A stretch of DNA of 64,000 nt from Mesorhizobium sp. NZP2077 (GTDB lineage Bacteria; Pseudomonadota; Alphaproteobacteria; Rhizobiales; Rhizobiaceae), in contig NZ_CP051293.1 in the NCBI RefSeq assembly GCF_013170805.1, positions 2,052,001 through 2,116,000 of the forward strand. The letters are read 5' to 3'. The notes under the pieces were generated by a model. The model made no database searches. It was not told the DNA's origin and saw only the letters and a list, made by a program, of their open reading frames with translations. Both the position numbers and the translations under genes were made by a program. Positions 8,469-17,633 of the stretch are shown one piece after another (position 1 is the stretch's first letter; every line of letters starts with the position of its first letter).

Positions 8469-9034
8469 GAAGCGCTGACCTGGATGGTTCCGTCGGCCAT
8501 AACGGTGCCGGATAGGATCTTGCCGCTGTCGCTGTTGCGAACCTTGATGAGGTCGCCGGCCGAACCCGGCTGCAAGGTCACGGCAGTGGCCGAGATCGTC
8601 AGTCCGCCGGCGATGAAGAAGACCTGCACGGCGGCACCCTGTTCGACCAGCCAGGCCTCGCGGATGGCGGCTGACGGAATGTAGCGTCCGGGCAGCAGCG
8701 TGCGCTTGGCGATCTTGCCTTGAAGCTCCTCGGAGCGGGTCGCCATGGCGTCGGGCTTGTGCTTCCCCGGTATGAGGGTCACCTGTTTCAGCGCGGTGAG
8801 CTCGATGGTCTCGCCGGGATAGATGACACGGTTGGGGATCAGCACGACCTCGCCGACAGGCTGATTGCTGGCGATCTGCGTTGCCGATTGGCCAGTTGTG
8901 GATTGGCCAGTTGTGGATTGGCCAGTTGTGGATTGGCTTGTCGATTCCTGGGCGAAAGCCGGCATGCCGCCGGCCACCAGCGCAAGGATCAGCGCGGCGC
9001 GGCGGAATGCGGAGCAGGAGATCGGCATGGCCAT
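8465..9034 (-). CDS. flgA: Flagellar P-ring assembly chaperone FlgA
   Basis: FlgA is a periplasmic chaperone for P-ring assembly. The 189-residue protein has a signal peptide (to about residue 28, GMPAFA), then a repeat-derived low-complexity segment made of STTGQ units, then the SAF-type domain (VVLIPNRVIYPGETIELTAL; LPGRYIPSAAIREAWLVEQG; VQVFFIAGGLTISATAVTLQ). The low-complexity segment is encoded by a 15-bp tandem repeat and is not part of the family core, so it is a recent expansion in the linker between signal peptide and folded domain. Confidence 0.95.
   Translation of the reverse strand: MAMPISCSAFRRAALILALVAGGMPAFAQESTSQSTTGQSTTGQSTTGQSATQIASNQPVGEVVLIPNRVIYPGETIELTALKQVTLIPGKHKPDAMATRSEELQGKIAKRTLLPGRYIPSAAIREAWLVEQGAAVQVFFIAGGLTISATAVTLQPGSAGDLIKVRNSDSGKILSGTVMADGTIQVSAS
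8886..8936. repeat. 15-bp in-frame tandem repeat in flgA
   Basis: The unit GATTGGCCAGTTGTG occurs three times without a mismatch (8886-8930), followed by six bases of a fourth copy. It encodes the repeating pentapeptide QSTTG in FlgA just after the signal peptide. Being a multiple of three, copy-number change would keep the frame. Confidence 0.95.
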
Positions 9035-9040
9035 CGTCCG

Positions 9041-9829
9041 TTACCTGATGTTCTTGGAGACGACCGAGGCCATGTCGTCGGCGGCCTGGATCACCTTGGA
9101 GTTCATCTCATAGGCGCGCTGCGCCGAGATCAGTTCGGTGATCTCCTTGACCGGGTCGACGTTGGAAGCCTCGAGATAACCTTGCTGGATGGTGGCGAAG
9201 CCGGGATCGCCGGGCACGCCGACATTGGCCGGGCCGGAAGCCGCCGTTTCCTGGAAGAGGTTGTCGCCGAGCGGTGCGAGGCCCGCCTCGTTGGCGAAGT
9301 TGGCGATCTGGAGCTGGCCGAGGCTCTGGAGAGCGGTCTGGCCGTCGATGCGGGCGAAGACCTGGCCGGTCTTGTTGACGATCACCTCGACTGCATCGGT
9401 CGGCACGGTGATGGCCGGAATGACATTGGCGCCGTCCACCGTCACCAGCTGGCCGGTGGCGTTGGTATTGAAGGCGCCGGCGCGGCTGTAGAGCGTGCCG
9501 CCGTCGGCGCCCTCGATCTGGAACCAGCCCCGGCCGGTCAGCGCCATGTCGAAACTGTTGCCGGTGCTGGTCAGTTCGCCCTGGGTGTGCACGTTGCGCA
9601 CGGCCGTCGTCTTGACGCCGAGGCCGATCGAAACGCCCTCCGGCACCAGCGAGGCGTTGGAGCGGTTGGGTACGCCTTGCGTGCGGTCGACCTGGTAGAG
9701 CAGGTCGGAGAATTCGGCGCGCGCCCGCTTGTAGCCGGTGGTGTTGATGTTGGCGATGTTGTTGGCGATGACTTCCAGATTTGTCTGCTGGGCATTCATG
9801 CCGGTGGCGGCGATGGAAAGTGCTTTCAT
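9041..9829 (-). CDS. flgG: Flagellar distal rod protein FlgG
   Basis: FlgG forms the distal rod. The 262-residue protein has the rod-family N-terminus ([40 protein letters not shown]), a central region with the FlgG-type [20 protein letters not shown], and the C-terminal helix ending [20 protein letters not shown]. It lies between fliE and flgA with gaps of about 10 and 6 bases in the rod-gene run flgB-flgC-fliE-flgG, so all four are probably made from one message. Confidence 0.98.
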   Translation of the reverse strand: MKALSIAATGMNAQQTNLEVIANNIANINTTGYKRARAEFSDLLYQVDRTQGVPNRSNASLVPEGVSIGLGVKTTAVRNVHTQGELTSTGNSFDMALTGRGWFQIEGADGGTLYSRAGAFNTNATGQLVTVDGANVIPAITVPTDAVEVIVNKTGQVFARIDGQTALQSLGQLQIANFANEAGLAPLGDNLFQETAASGPANVGVPGDPGFATIQQGYLEASNVDPVKEITELISAQRAYEMNSKVIQAADDMASVVSKNIR

Positions 9830-9840
9830 GCCCTAACTCC

Positions 9841-10164
9841 TCAAATACCCATGCGACTGACTTCGAGATAGGCCGAAACGACCTTGTCGCGGATGGCGAC
9901 GGCGGTCTGAAGCGCCTGCTGCGCGCTCATCACCGCATCGACCACCTGACGGGTGTCGGCATCGCCCTTGAGCGCCTGCAGCGACACCTGCTCGGCATTC
10001 TGCAGCGTGTTGACGGTCTTCGACGCTGCCTGGCTGACCGCTTCGGCGAAGGAGGTGCCAAGGTTGCCCGCTGTCGCCGGCGCGACACCGCCCTGAAGCA
10101 GGTCGGTAGCCGTATCGCCGAGACCGGGCTTCAGGTTGAGCGCGCCGATGCCATTTACGATCAT
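9841..10164 (-). CDS. fliE: Flagellar hook-basal body protein FliE
   Basis: FliE links the MS ring to the rod and is among the first exported rod components. The 107-residue length is typical. The C-terminal half has the conserved helical region ([56 protein letters not shown]). Its start overlaps the flgC stop by four bases, so translation is coupled. Confidence 0.96.
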   Translation of the reverse strand: MIVNGIGALNLKPGLGDTATDLLQGGVAPATAGNLGTSFAEAVSQAASKTVNTLQNAEQVSLQALKGDADTRQVVDAVMSAQQALQTAVAIRDKVVSAYLEVSRMGI

Positions 10165-10577
10165 TGGTTCCTCATCAGGTCGATGGTCATTGAAATGAGG
10201 TCGCGCGCCTGCTTCACGACTTGCAGGTTGGCCTCGTAGGAACGGTTGGCCTCGGTCATGTCGGCCATTTCGATCAGCACGTTGACGTTAGGCATCTTGA
10301 CGTAGCCCTTCTCGTCGGCGGCCTCGTTGCCGGGCTGGAACTCGACGGGAAAATCACTCGGATCGCGGTCGATCGAGTTCACTTGAACCGTCGAGCTGCC
10401 TGAGGCCCGGTCGAGTTCGGAGACGAAGCTGATGGTCTTGCGGCGATAGGGGTCGGCGCCGGGCGTGGTGCCGGTCGACTGGGCATTGGCGAGGTTTTCC
10501 GAAACCACGCGCAGGCGCTCGGACTGGGCGCCGAGGCCGGATGCTGCGACTTTCAGGGCTGCGGTCAGCGCGTCCAT
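10161..10577 (-). CDS. flgC: Flagellar proximal rod protein FlgC
   Basis: FlgC is a proximal rod subunit. The 138-residue product has the rod motif near its start ([40 protein letters not shown]) and the C-terminal helix [20 protein letters not shown]. It begins two bases after the flgB stop and overlaps fliE, placing it in the middle of the rod gene run. Confidence 0.97.
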   Translation of the reverse strand: MDALTAALKVAASGLGAQSERLRVVSENLANAQSTGTTPGADPYRRKTISFVSELDRASGSSTVQVNSIDRDPSDFPVEFQPGNEAADEKGYVKMPNVNVLIEMADMTEANRSYEANLQVVKQARDLISMTIDLMRNQ

Positions 10578-10579
10578 GG

Positions 10580-10960
10580 TCAGCTCTTCACCGCCATCAT
10601 CATCATCGAGTGGAATGCCTTGACTATTGCCGTGTTGAGTTCGAAGGTGCGGCGCACTTCGCCGGCCTTGAGAAGCTGGTCTTCAAGCACGACGGTGTTC
10701 TTGGACGGCATGACCACGCCGTCATCTTCCTGCGGCTTGATGGTGAAGCCGGCATTGGTCGCCGCGCTGCCGAGATGGCCGGCCTCGGTGGTCTGTAGCG
10801 ACACCGCGGTACGGTCGAGCACCTTTTCAAAGGGCTCGACGTCGTTTGCCGTGTAGCCCGGCGTGTTGGCGTTGGCGATGTTGCCGGCGATCGCCGACTG
10901 GCGCACGGAAAGCCACTGCGCTTGCTTGGCGGCGAGATCGAAAAGGGAAACGGGCTCCAT
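10580..10960 (-). CDS. flgB: Flagellar proximal rod protein FlgB
   Basis: FlgB is a proximal rod subunit, here 126 residues. The frame opens at 10984, but rhizobial FlgB begins [17 protein letters not shown], and that ATG (10960) has GGAGA five bases upstream, so the shorter start is chosen. The rod motif is [20 protein letters not shown], and the C-terminal helix is [20 protein letters not shown]. The 116 bases upstream, separating it from the preceding membrane protein gene, are the most likely place for an internal promoter of the rod genes. Confidence 0.96.
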   Translation of the reverse strand: MEPVSLFDLAAKQAQWLSVRQSAIAGNIANANTPGYTANDVEPFEKVLDRTAVSLQTTEAGHLGSAATNAGFTIKPQEDDGVVMPSKNTVVLEDQLLKAGEVRRTFELNTAIVKAFHSMMMMAVKS

Positions 10961-11076
10961 GGGAATCTCCGGGCATGTGCCCAAAGACTAGGCCGCCAGT
11001 CTTGCGCGGACCTTGCGGGGAGCCGCTGGAGCATGAGGCCGAAAAGTGAGAGCCGCTCTGGCAGAACCGCGACGGC

Positions 11077-11934
11077 CTACCTGGAAAGCTGGATCACCTG
11101 GTCGGTGCTGGTCAGCATGACCCACTTGCCGTTGCGCTGCTCGATCGACGATACCGTGCTCGAGTCCGGCAGCGGCGAGCCGCGTTGGACGATCCACAGG
11201 CCGGTGTCGTCCTCGATCATGGCGCGGCCGTTGGCGACATGGACCATGCGGAATTTCGCGACATCGGCGGGGAAGGGCTGGTCGCCGGGCGGCTGTGTCG
11301 GGGTGGCGCCATCCTGCACCGTTCCGGTGGCGAGCAGATCGATGCTGGTGTTGGGAACGTCCTTGGCCGTCAGCGGCGCGCTGCGCGAGGCGACCACACC
11401 ACCGCCCGCGCGTCCCGCATTGGTGCCGGTCCCGCCAAACTTGATCGCCTGAACCCCGAACTGCTCCTGGTTGAAGAAGATGTACCAGGGAAACAGGGCG
11501 CAGATCAGGCCGAGCGTGACGCCGAGCGCGGCGATGACGAAGTCGCTTCGCCGGTCCGCCTTCTTGCTCAATTTTGGAAATTGCGCCTTTGGTGGTTGCG
11601 GCCATTCGGTGACGGAGAACAGGCCGTCGATGAGCGATTCGCGGCTTGCCTGCGTCATCTCGGCAGGCTCGACGCGGGGACCCACCTGCATGGCCGGCAC
11701 GGCAGCCTGAGCCAGAACAGGCTCGGATCTGGGTAGCGCCGGCTTGGTTCTGGCCAGAGCCGGCTTGGCGGCTCTGGCCAGAACAGCCGCGGTCTTGGCA
11801 GCTATGGCGCTGGCGACCCTTGCCTTGGCGGCCCTCTCTTCCTCGGCCCGAGCTGCCTCGGCGGCGTTCGCCTCGGCGATCATCTCGTTCAGGATGCGCT
11901 CGGTGTATTGGCGTTCAGTCTCCTGATTCGGCAT
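11077..11934 (-). CDS. Conserved rhizobial flagellar-cluster membrane protein, unknown function
   Basis: A 285-residue protein between fliI and flgB, not assigned to a named flagellar family. It has a charged Ala/Glu-rich helical N-terminus (residues 10-50), an Ala/Pro/Lys linker (50-95), one membrane helix at about 131-154 (FVIAALGVTLGLICALFPWY) and a C-terminal domain of about 130 residues that would be periplasmic (AKFRMVHVANGRAMIEDDTG; KWVMLTSTDQVIQLSR). It overlaps the end of fliI by 20 bases, so it belongs to the flagellar operon. The linker is encoded by DNA containing a perfect 16-bp inverted repeat. A role at the motor or rod is plausible but not shown. Confidence 0.75.
   Translation of the reverse strand: MPNQETERQYTERILNEMIAEANAAEAARAEEERAAKARVASAIAAKTAAVLARAAKPALARTKPALPRSEPVLAQAAVPAMQVGPRVEPAEMTQASRESLIDGLFSVTEWPQPPKAQFPKLSKKADRRSDFVIAALGVTLGLICALFPWYIFFNQEQFGVQAIKFGGTGTNAGRAGGGVVASRSAPLTAKDVPNTSIDLLATGTVQDGATPTQPPGDQPFPADVAKFRMVHVANGRAMIEDDTGLWIVQRGSPLPDSSTVSSIEQRNGKWVMLTSTDQVIQLSR
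11747..11784. repeat. Perfect 16-bp inverted repeat inside coding sequence
   Basis: GTTCTGGCCAGAGCCG at 11747-11762 is exactly mirrored by CGGCTCTGGCCAGAAC at 11769-11784, with a 6-base loop. It lies in the Ala/Pro linker codons of the membrane protein gene next to fliI. A shorter GAGCC/GGCTC pair sits just beside it (11710-11724). No T run follows, so it is not a normal terminator. Confidence 0.9.
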
Positions 11935-13315
11935 TCAGCTTTCCCTTGAGATGGCGGGCGAGACCGGAGAACGGATCGGCTGACGGGCGGTCCCTGGGCG
12001 ATTGCGTCAGCGCCTCGTAGATCAGCGGCACCTGGCGCACGGCAATGTCGAGCTCGGCGTCGGCGCCACCCTGATAGGCGCCGAGCAGGCGGATGTCGCG
12101 CGTGTCCTCGAAGCGCGAGATCATCGACTTCAGCCGCGTCACCAAAGCGCGCTGTTCGACGCTCCAGGCCTTGCCGGCCAGGCGCGATATGGACGACAGC
12201 GGATTGACCGGCGGATAGCGGCCCTGTTCGGCGATCGCGCGGTCGAGCACGACATGGCCGTCGAGGATGCCGCGCACGGAATCGGCGACCGGATCGTTGT
12301 GGTCGTCGCCGTCGACCAGCACCGAAATGATGGCGGTGATCGAACCCTTACCTTCAATCCCCGGTCCGGCGCGCTCGAGCAGCTTGGGCAGTTCGGTGAA
12401 GACCGAGGCGGGATAGCCGCGTGCGACCGGCGGTTCGCCGGTTCCCGTCGCCACCTCACGCAACGCATGGGCGAAGCGGGTGATCGAATCCAGCACAAGG
12501 AGCACACGGTGGCCCTGGTCGCGAAAATGCTCGGCGACGCGCATGGCGGTGTCGGGTGCGCGCCGGCGCATCATGGCGCTCTCGTCGCTGGTGGCGACGA
12601 CGGCGACGGTCTTGGCCATGCTGTCGCCGATCGTGTCCTCGAGGAATTCGCGGACCTCGCGGCCGCGTTCGCCGATCAGCGCCACGACGACGGTGTCGAA
12701 CGCGTCGGCGCCGGCGAGCATGGCCAGCAGCGTCGACTTGCCGACGCCCGAACCGGCAAAGACGCCCATGCGCTGGCCGAAGCACAGCGGCGTGAAGATG
12801 TCGATGACCCTGACGCCGGTCATGAAGGCGGTGCCGACGCGCTGCCGGGCCATGGCACCGGGCGTCGTCGAACTGCCCGACAGGTCGTCGCCCCTGATCA
12901 GCGGCGGGCCGCCATCGATCGCCCGGGTGAGCGCGTCGATGGTGCGGCCGCGCCAGGAGCCGTGCGGCGCCACCGCGAGCGGTCCCCTGCGGAACACGGC
13001 ATCACCGATGCCGGCATCGGCGCTGTGCTCGAAGGGCGCGACGACGACCTCGTCGCGGCTGATCTTGACGATCTCGCCGCGGCGCGAGCCGGTCTGGCCG
13101 CGCTGTTCGACCATGTCGCCCAGCCTGGCGAAATCGGAAAGCCCGCGCACCTTGTAATGCGTCGGCGTGACTTCGGTGACGAGACCGCCACGCTTGACCA
13201 GCCCATCGGCGTTGCTGAAGCGCCTGATAACCCGTTCCAACGCGGCCAGCCGATCCTCCGGCGCAGGCTGGAGCTGGATTTCGGGTGCGCGGATGGAGGA
13301 TCTGTCGAGCGACAT
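11915..13315 (-). CDS. fliI: Flagellar export ATPase FliI
   Basis: FliI is the F1-like ATPase that unfolds and feeds substrates to the flagellar export gate. The 466-residue length is normal. The Walker A motif GSGVGKST is at residues 188-195, followed by VVVALIGERGREVREFLED, Walker B in RVLLVLDSITRFAHALREV, and the family signature PPVARGYPASVFTELPKLLE. It starts one base after the flgF stop and overlaps the following membrane protein gene. No fliJ is visible beside it. Confidence 0.98.
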   Translation of the reverse strand: MSLDRSSIRAPEIQLQPAPEDRLAALERVIRRFSNADGLVKRGGLVTEVTPTHYKVRGLSDFARLGDMVEQRGQTGSRRGEIVKISRDEVVVAPFEHSADAGIGDAVFRRGPLAVAPHGSWRGRTIDALTRAIDGGPPLIRGDDLSGSSTTPGAMARQRVGTAFMTGVRVIDIFTPLCFGQRMGVFAGSGVGKSTLLAMLAGADAFDTVVVALIGERGREVREFLEDTIGDSMAKTVAVVATSDESAMMRRRAPDTAMRVAEHFRDQGHRVLLVLDSITRFAHALREVATGTGEPPVARGYPASVFTELPKLLERAGPGIEGKGSITAIISVLVDGDDHNDPVADSVRGILDGHVVLDRAIAEQGRYPPVNPLSSISRLAGKAWSVEQRALVTRLKSMISRFEDTRDIRLLGAYQGGADAELDIAVRQVPLIYEALTQSPRDRPSADPFSGLARHLKGKLNAESGD

Positions 13316-13316
13316 G

Positions 13317-14042
13317 CTACGACTTCGAGCCGAGCGTCTTGATCGCCTCGTCGGTGGAGGAATCCGTCTGCCGCATCAGGGCCGCGGTGTTCTCGAAGGC
13401 GCGCTGGACCATGATCAGCCGCGTCATCTCCATCACCGGATTGACGTTGGATTCCTCGACGAAGCCCTGGGCGATGCCGACATCGGAGCGATCGGTGACC
13501 GGCTCGGGCGTGCGCGAAGGCACGATGCCGGAATTGCCGTAACGCACGAAATTCTGACCCGGATCGAAATTGTAGACGCCGATCGAGCCGACGAGCTGGT
13601 CGTTTTGGCGCAGCGAGCCGTCGGCGCCGGCCTTGGGCGGGCCGTTGCGAGGGTCGAGCTGGATCGGTGCGCCGCCGGCGTCGAGCACCGGATGGCCTTC
13701 GATCGACATCAGCTCGCCATTCTCGTTCATCGAGAAGCGGCCGTCGCGGGTCATCACGGTGCCGGCCGGCGTATCGATGGCGAACCAGGCGTCGCCCTGG
13801 ATGGCGAAATCAAAGGGGTTGCCGGTCTCGCTAAGCGAACCATGAGCGCCCGAGAGATAAGTCTTGCCCGACGAGGCAAAGGACACCGACTTCTGCCCGG
13901 TGCCCGACACCACGTCCTCGAATTTCACGCCGGTGGCGCGAAAGCCGACAGTGTTGGCGTTGGCGACATTGTCGGCGATGGTGTCCAGCCGGCGCTCGAG
14001 CGCCATCTGCGCGGAAAGGGCGACATAAAGACTGTCTTGCAT
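13317..14042 (-). CDS. flgF: Flagellar proximal rod protein FlgF
   Basis: FlgF is a rod subunit of the FlgG family, 241 residues. The N-terminus MQDSLYVALSAQMALERRLD, TIADNVANANTVGFRATGVK is the rod/hook motif; the middle has FDFAIQGDAWFAIDTPAGTV and the end ESNVNPVMEMTRLIMVQRAF. It is distinguished from FlgG by length, the Y-V-ALSAQ start and its position directly before fliI, as in Sinorhizobium meliloti. It begins two bases after the DUF1217 gene. Confidence 0.95.
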   Translation of the reverse strand: MQDSLYVALSAQMALERRLDTIADNVANANTVGFRATGVKFEDVVSGTGQKSVSFASSGKTYLSGAHGSLSETGNPFDFAIQGDAWFAIDTPAGTVMTRDGRFSMNENGELMSIEGHPVLDAGGAPIQLDPRNGPPKAGADGSLRQNDQLVGSIGVYNFDPGQNFVRYGNSGIVPSRTPEPVTDRSDVGIAQGFVEESNVNPVMEMTRLIMVQRAFENTAALMRQTDSSTDEAIKTLGSKS

Positions 14043-14044
14043 GA

Positions 14045-15172
14045 TCAGAACTTCAGTTTCTGCATGGCCATCATCAGGTCGGTGGAAATGCCCGACGTGA
14101 CCGGCTTGGCGAAGAGCACGCTGATCGACGACACCGCGGTCGAGGTCGGGTTGTTGATCTCGTACATGCTGGTGAAGCGGGTCAGGAACTTGGTGAGCTT
14201 CGCGGGATCGGTGAAATCCGTGAGGTCGAGCTTCTGCTCGAACAGCTGCGCCTGCTTGTCGATGTCGGCGGTGGCGAAGGAATCGGGCAGGCCCAGCGCG
14301 GTGCGCACGACGCTGGCAAGGGCCGTATCGGCCAGCACGTCGTACCAGCTGGTGATGTCGGGCGCCTTGCGCTGGAAATACAGTGCCAGCCGCACACCCT
14401 CATTGGTCTTGCCGGCATCCTCCTCGAGGGTCTGGCGCATGTACATGTCGACGGTCGGCTGCTGCGCAGGATTGATGGTGGTGGCGTTCTCGCCATTGGC
14501 TTCGAAATTGAAGGCCAAAGCCAGTCCCGCATAAGCTGGGTTCGTCTGCTTGTTGGCGACGCTGCCAGGGTCGCTCACCTTGCTTTGCAGGACCTGCTTG
14601 ATCAGGTCCTTGTCCTCGGTAGCCGAGTCGAGACCGTATGCGGCCAGGGCATAGGTGTAGAGCCGGCTGTTCGACATCAGGTCGTCGACGGACTTCACCT
14701 TGGTGATGTTGGCGAGGTAGTAGGTCGTCTCGCCTTTCACATAGTCGGAGTTCGGGTCGAGGCCGGCGATCTGCGCCTGGGTGGCATAGTTCTTCGTCAC
14801 CAGCTGCTGGGCCTTGTTGTAGATGGTTGCATCGGCGCCATTGGCGGCGAAATTGAAGGCGCTGACGAACGCGGCGTAGCGTTTGTCGGTCAGCTTGTTG
14901 GCAAAGCTGTTGGGGTCGGTGACGCCTTCCTTGAGCGCCTTGACCATGAAGGCCTTGGCATAGTCCATGTTCTCCAGCCCGTAGGCCTTCATGGCATATT
15001 TGAACAGCCGGTCATTTTTGACAAAATCGTCGATCGATTTCACCTTGGTGATGTTGGCAAGATAATATTGGGTGTCGCGATCGACCGTCGGCTGCTGCTC
15101 GATGCGGTCGATAGACTTGGTGATGTCCTTGGTGATCAATTGGTAGCTGGTAAAGGTACTGAGCAACGTCAT
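14045..15172 (-). CDS. DUF1217 domain protein of the flagellar cluster
   Basis: A 375-residue soluble, mostly helical protein with internal duplication. Segments such as TQYYLANITKVKSIDDFVKN and TTYYLANITKVKSVDDLMSN, and FVSAFNFAANGADATIYN and LALAFNFEANGENATTIN, recur about 150 residues apart, and a third, diverged unit fills the C-terminus. This matches the DUF1217 family found in alphaproteobacterial flagellar clusters. Biochemical role is unknown. It is the first gene of the long leftward array and lies divergent to motA, so its promoter should be in the 155-base gap at 15173-15327. Confidence 0.88.
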   Translation of the reverse strand: MTLLSTFTSYQLITKDITKSIDRIEQQPTVDRDTQYYLANITKVKSIDDFVKNDRLFKYAMKAYGLENMDYAKAFMVKALKEGVTDPNSFANKLTDKRYAAFVSAFNFAANGADATIYNKAQQLVTKNYATQAQIAGLDPNSDYVKGETTYYLANITKVKSVDDLMSNSRLYTYALAAYGLDSATEDKDLIKQVLQSKVSDPGSVANKQTNPAYAGLALAFNFEANGENATTINPAQQPTVDMYMRQTLEEDAGKTNEGVRLALYFQRKAPDITSWYDVLADTALASVVRTALGLPDSFATADIDKQAQLFEQKLDLTDFTDPAKLTKFLTRFTSMYEINNPTSTAVSSISVLFAKPVTSGISTDLMMAMQKLKF

Positions 15173-15327
15173 GCCTCCGGCCGAAGCTTAATATCGCGAC
15201 AATAACCTCACTTCCTTGCGCGAAACTGAATCGCCAACATTCGCTTCCGTGGCGGATCGGATTCAAGCCTCACACAAGGCACGGGGACTATCCCTTGCAG
15301 TTGACGTGAAATGCGGAAGGACCTGCC

Positions 15328-16203
15328 GTGGGCATTCTCATTGGACTTGTGGTGACGCTCGGTTGCGTCCTTGGCGGCTTCATGGCCATGGGCGGGCATC
15401 TGCACGTGCTGGTCCAGCCCTGGGAGGCCGTGGTCATCTGCGGCGCTGCCCTTGGCACCTTCCTCGTCGCCAACCCGATGAAGACGGTCAAGGATACCGG
15501 CAGGGGCATTCTCGAAGCCTTCAAGCAGGCGGTGCCGAAGGAACAGGATTATCTGGAAACGCTCGGCGTCCTGCACAGCCTGATGCGCGAACTGCGCTCG
15601 AAGTCGCGCAGCGAGGTCGAGGCGCATATCGACAATCCCGAAGAATCAGCCATCTTCCAGGCCTTTCCGACGGTTCTCAAGAATCACGACCTGATGAATT
15701 TCATCTGCGACTACTGCCGCATCATCATCATCGGCAATGCCCGCTCGCACGAGATCGAGGCGTTGATGGACGAAGAAATCCAGACCATCAAGTCAGACAA
15801 GATGAAGGCCTATCACGCGCTGGTCGCGGTCGGCGACGGCCTGCCGGCACTGGGCATCGTCGCCGCCGTGCTTGGCGTGGTCAAGGCGATGGGCGCACTC
15901 GACCAGTCGCCGGAAATCCTCGGCGGCCTGATCGGCGCCGCCCTTGTCGGCACCTTCCTCGGTATCTTCCTGTCCTATGCCGTGGTCGGGCCCGTCGCCA
16001 CCAAGATCAAGACGGTGCGCGAAAAGAAGAACCGCCTCTACATCATCGTCAAGCAGACGCTGCTCGCCTACATGAACGGCGCGCTGCCGCAGGTGGCGAT
16101 CGAATTCGGCCGCAAGACCATCTCGTCCTATGAGCGGCCGACCATCGACGCCGTTGAGCAAAGCACCATGAACACCGCCGCCGCTGAAAAGAAGGCCGCC
16201 TGA
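15328..16203 (+). CDS. motA: Flagellar stator protein MotA
   Basis: MotA is the proton-channel stator subunit that drives rotation. The 291-residue protein starts with GTG, with AAGGA seven bases upstream. It has four membrane segments: [40 protein letters not shown], a third in [20 protein letters not shown] and a fourth in [20 protein letters not shown], with a large cytoplasmic loop between the second and third. It heads the rightward array motA-fliM-fliN-fliG-flhB. Its partner MotB is not in the window; in rhizobia motB is encoded elsewhere in the regulon. Confidence 0.97.
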   Translation: MGILIGLVVTLGCVLGGFMAMGGHLHVLVQPWEAVVICGAALGTFLVANPMKTVKDTGRGILEAFKQAVPKEQDYLETLGVLHSLMRELRSKSRSEVEAHIDNPEESAIFQAFPTVLKNHDLMNFICDYCRIIIIGNARSHEIEALMDEEIQTIKSDKMKAYHALVAVGDGLPALGIVAAVLGVVKAMGALDQSPEILGGLIGAALVGTFLGIFLSYAVVGPVATKIKTVREKKNRLYIIVKQTLLAYMNGALPQVAIEFGRKTISSYERPTIDAVEQSTMNTAAAEKKAA

Positions 16204-16235
16204 GCGATGTTCGACAGAACGGCGGCAAAATTGTC

Positions 16236-17183
16236 ATGACCAGTCCGGGCAGCCCCGCGCAGGCGCGCTCGCTGATCATCGAGCGTCTTGTCGGCGACAG
16301 TGGCGAGGCCGATCAGGTCATCGAAGCCGGCCGCGCCATGGCCGAACGCGCCGTGCCGCTGCTGCAGAAGGGGCTTTCGGGCGAGCTTGGCGTTCCCGTG
16401 ATCGTCGACCTCAAGGCGGTCGAGGTCAGCCGCGTCCCCGAGGCGCGCTCACGCGCCGGCGACAATTTCGCCATGACCGTCGTCGCCTCGCCAGCATCCT
16501 CGGATGCGATGACGCTCGTCATCGACGCTGCCGCGATCGCCATTATGGTCTCGACGCTGTTTGGTGGCGACCCGGATATGCCGGTGTCGCCGATCGATCG
16601 CGACCTGTCGCCGATAGAGACCGATGTGTCGACCATGGTGTTCCAGCAGGTCGCGCAAGCGCTGAACGGATCCGGGCGCCGCTCGCTCGACCTGCGGCTG
16701 CCGGCGCCGCGGGCGATGTCGGGCACCGAGGCGAAACGGCATGTGCTGCGCGATGGTGCTGCCATCCGCGTCGTCCTCGGCATCTCGACGCCGGTCGATA
16801 GCGGCTCCGTCACCGTGACGATGCCGCAGCGTGTCGTGCTTGCCGGCCGCGACGGCACCGCCAGTGTCAGCGAGGCCGATCACAGCACCAGTTGGCGCGC
16901 GCGCTTTTCGGAAGAGGTGATGCGCTCGGCGGTGGCGCTCGAAGCCACCATGCCGCTGACACGACTAACGCTTGGCGATCTCGCCAATCTCGAGGTGGGC
17001 CAGGTCATCGATTTCGACGAAACGGCGCAATCTAGGGCGCGCCTCAGCGCGCGCGGCCAGACGCTGTTCGTATGCGAGTTCGGCAAACTGGGGCAGAATT
17101 ACACCGTCCGAATCAAGCATCCCTTCGATGCCGGGCAGGATTTCATCGATGGGCTCATGCCGGCCGGTGCCGGGCGCGCCTGA
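16236..17183 (+). CDS. fliM: Flagellar switch protein FliM
   Basis: FliM is a C-ring component that binds phosphorylated CheY. The 315-residue protein is of the divergent rhizobial type. It has a central CheC-like region ([40 protein letters not shown]) and a C-terminal SpoA domain ([40 protein letters not shown]). The N-terminus lacks an obvious enteric LSQxEIDALL CheY-binding motif, in keeping with rhizobial FliM. It follows motA by 32 bases. Confidence 0.92.
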   Translation: MTSPGSPAQARSLIIERLVGDSGEADQVIEAGRAMAERAVPLLQKGLSGELGVPVIVDLKAVEVSRVPEARSRAGDNFAMTVVASPASSDAMTLVIDAAAIAIMVSTLFGGDPDMPVSPIDRDLSPIETDVSTMVFQQVAQALNGSGRRSLDLRLPAPRAMSGTEAKRHVLRDGAAIRVVLGISTPVDSGSVTVTMPQRVVLAGRDGTASVSEADHSTSWRARFSEEVMRSAVALEATMPLTRLTLGDLANLEVGQVIDFDETAQSRARLSARGQTLFVCEFGKLGQNYTVRIKHPFDAGQDFIDGLMPAGAGRA

Positions 17184-17200
17184 GCTTTTGGAGACGATTC

Positions 17201-17587
17201 ATGGCCAAGACCAAAGTGGAAGCAGAACTCGACCAGCCGGACGAGCAGCTCGACCGTGCCATCGAGGAATTGCGCGGGGTCCTGAATGAGGAAGAGCAGC
17301 GCCCCGACGCGGCATTCAGGGCCGCCGCCGGCGCCAATTCGAACGTCATCATGAATATTCCTGTCGATGTCCAGATCATCCTCGGCAGCACCGAGATGGC
17401 GGTTGCCGATTTGATGGCGCTGCAGAAGGGTTCGACGGTGGCGCTCAACCGCCGCATCGGCGAGCCCGTCGACGTCGTGGTCAACGGCCGCAAGATCGCC
17501 CGTGGCGAGATCACGGTGCTCGAAAGCGACCCCTCGCGCTTCGGCATCAGGCTGACCGAAATCATCGCCGGCACGAAGGGCGCCTAG
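17201..17587 (+). CDS. fliN: Flagellar switch protein FliN
   Basis: FliN, a C-ring subunit, is 128 residues. The frame extends upstream into fliM, but the ATG at 17201 with GGAGA nearby gives the usual start [20 protein letters not shown]. The SpoA domain occupies about residues 45-122 ([60 protein letters not shown]). It begins 17 bases after fliM. Confidence 0.97.
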   Translation: MAKTKVEAELDQPDEQLDRAIEELRGVLNEEEQRPDAAFRAAAGANSNVIMNIPVDVQIILGSTEMAVADLMALQKGSTVALNRRIGEPVDVVVNGRKIARGEITVLESDPSRFGIRLTEIIAGTKGA

Positions 17588-17633
17588 ACATGACCGGTGG
17601 GGCTTGCCGATTGCAGCGGAGGCGAGAGGCACC

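Noticed and set aside
8886..8936. The flgA tandem repeat as a CRISPR-like array
   Set aside because: Units are directly adjacent without spacers and are read in frame as protein.
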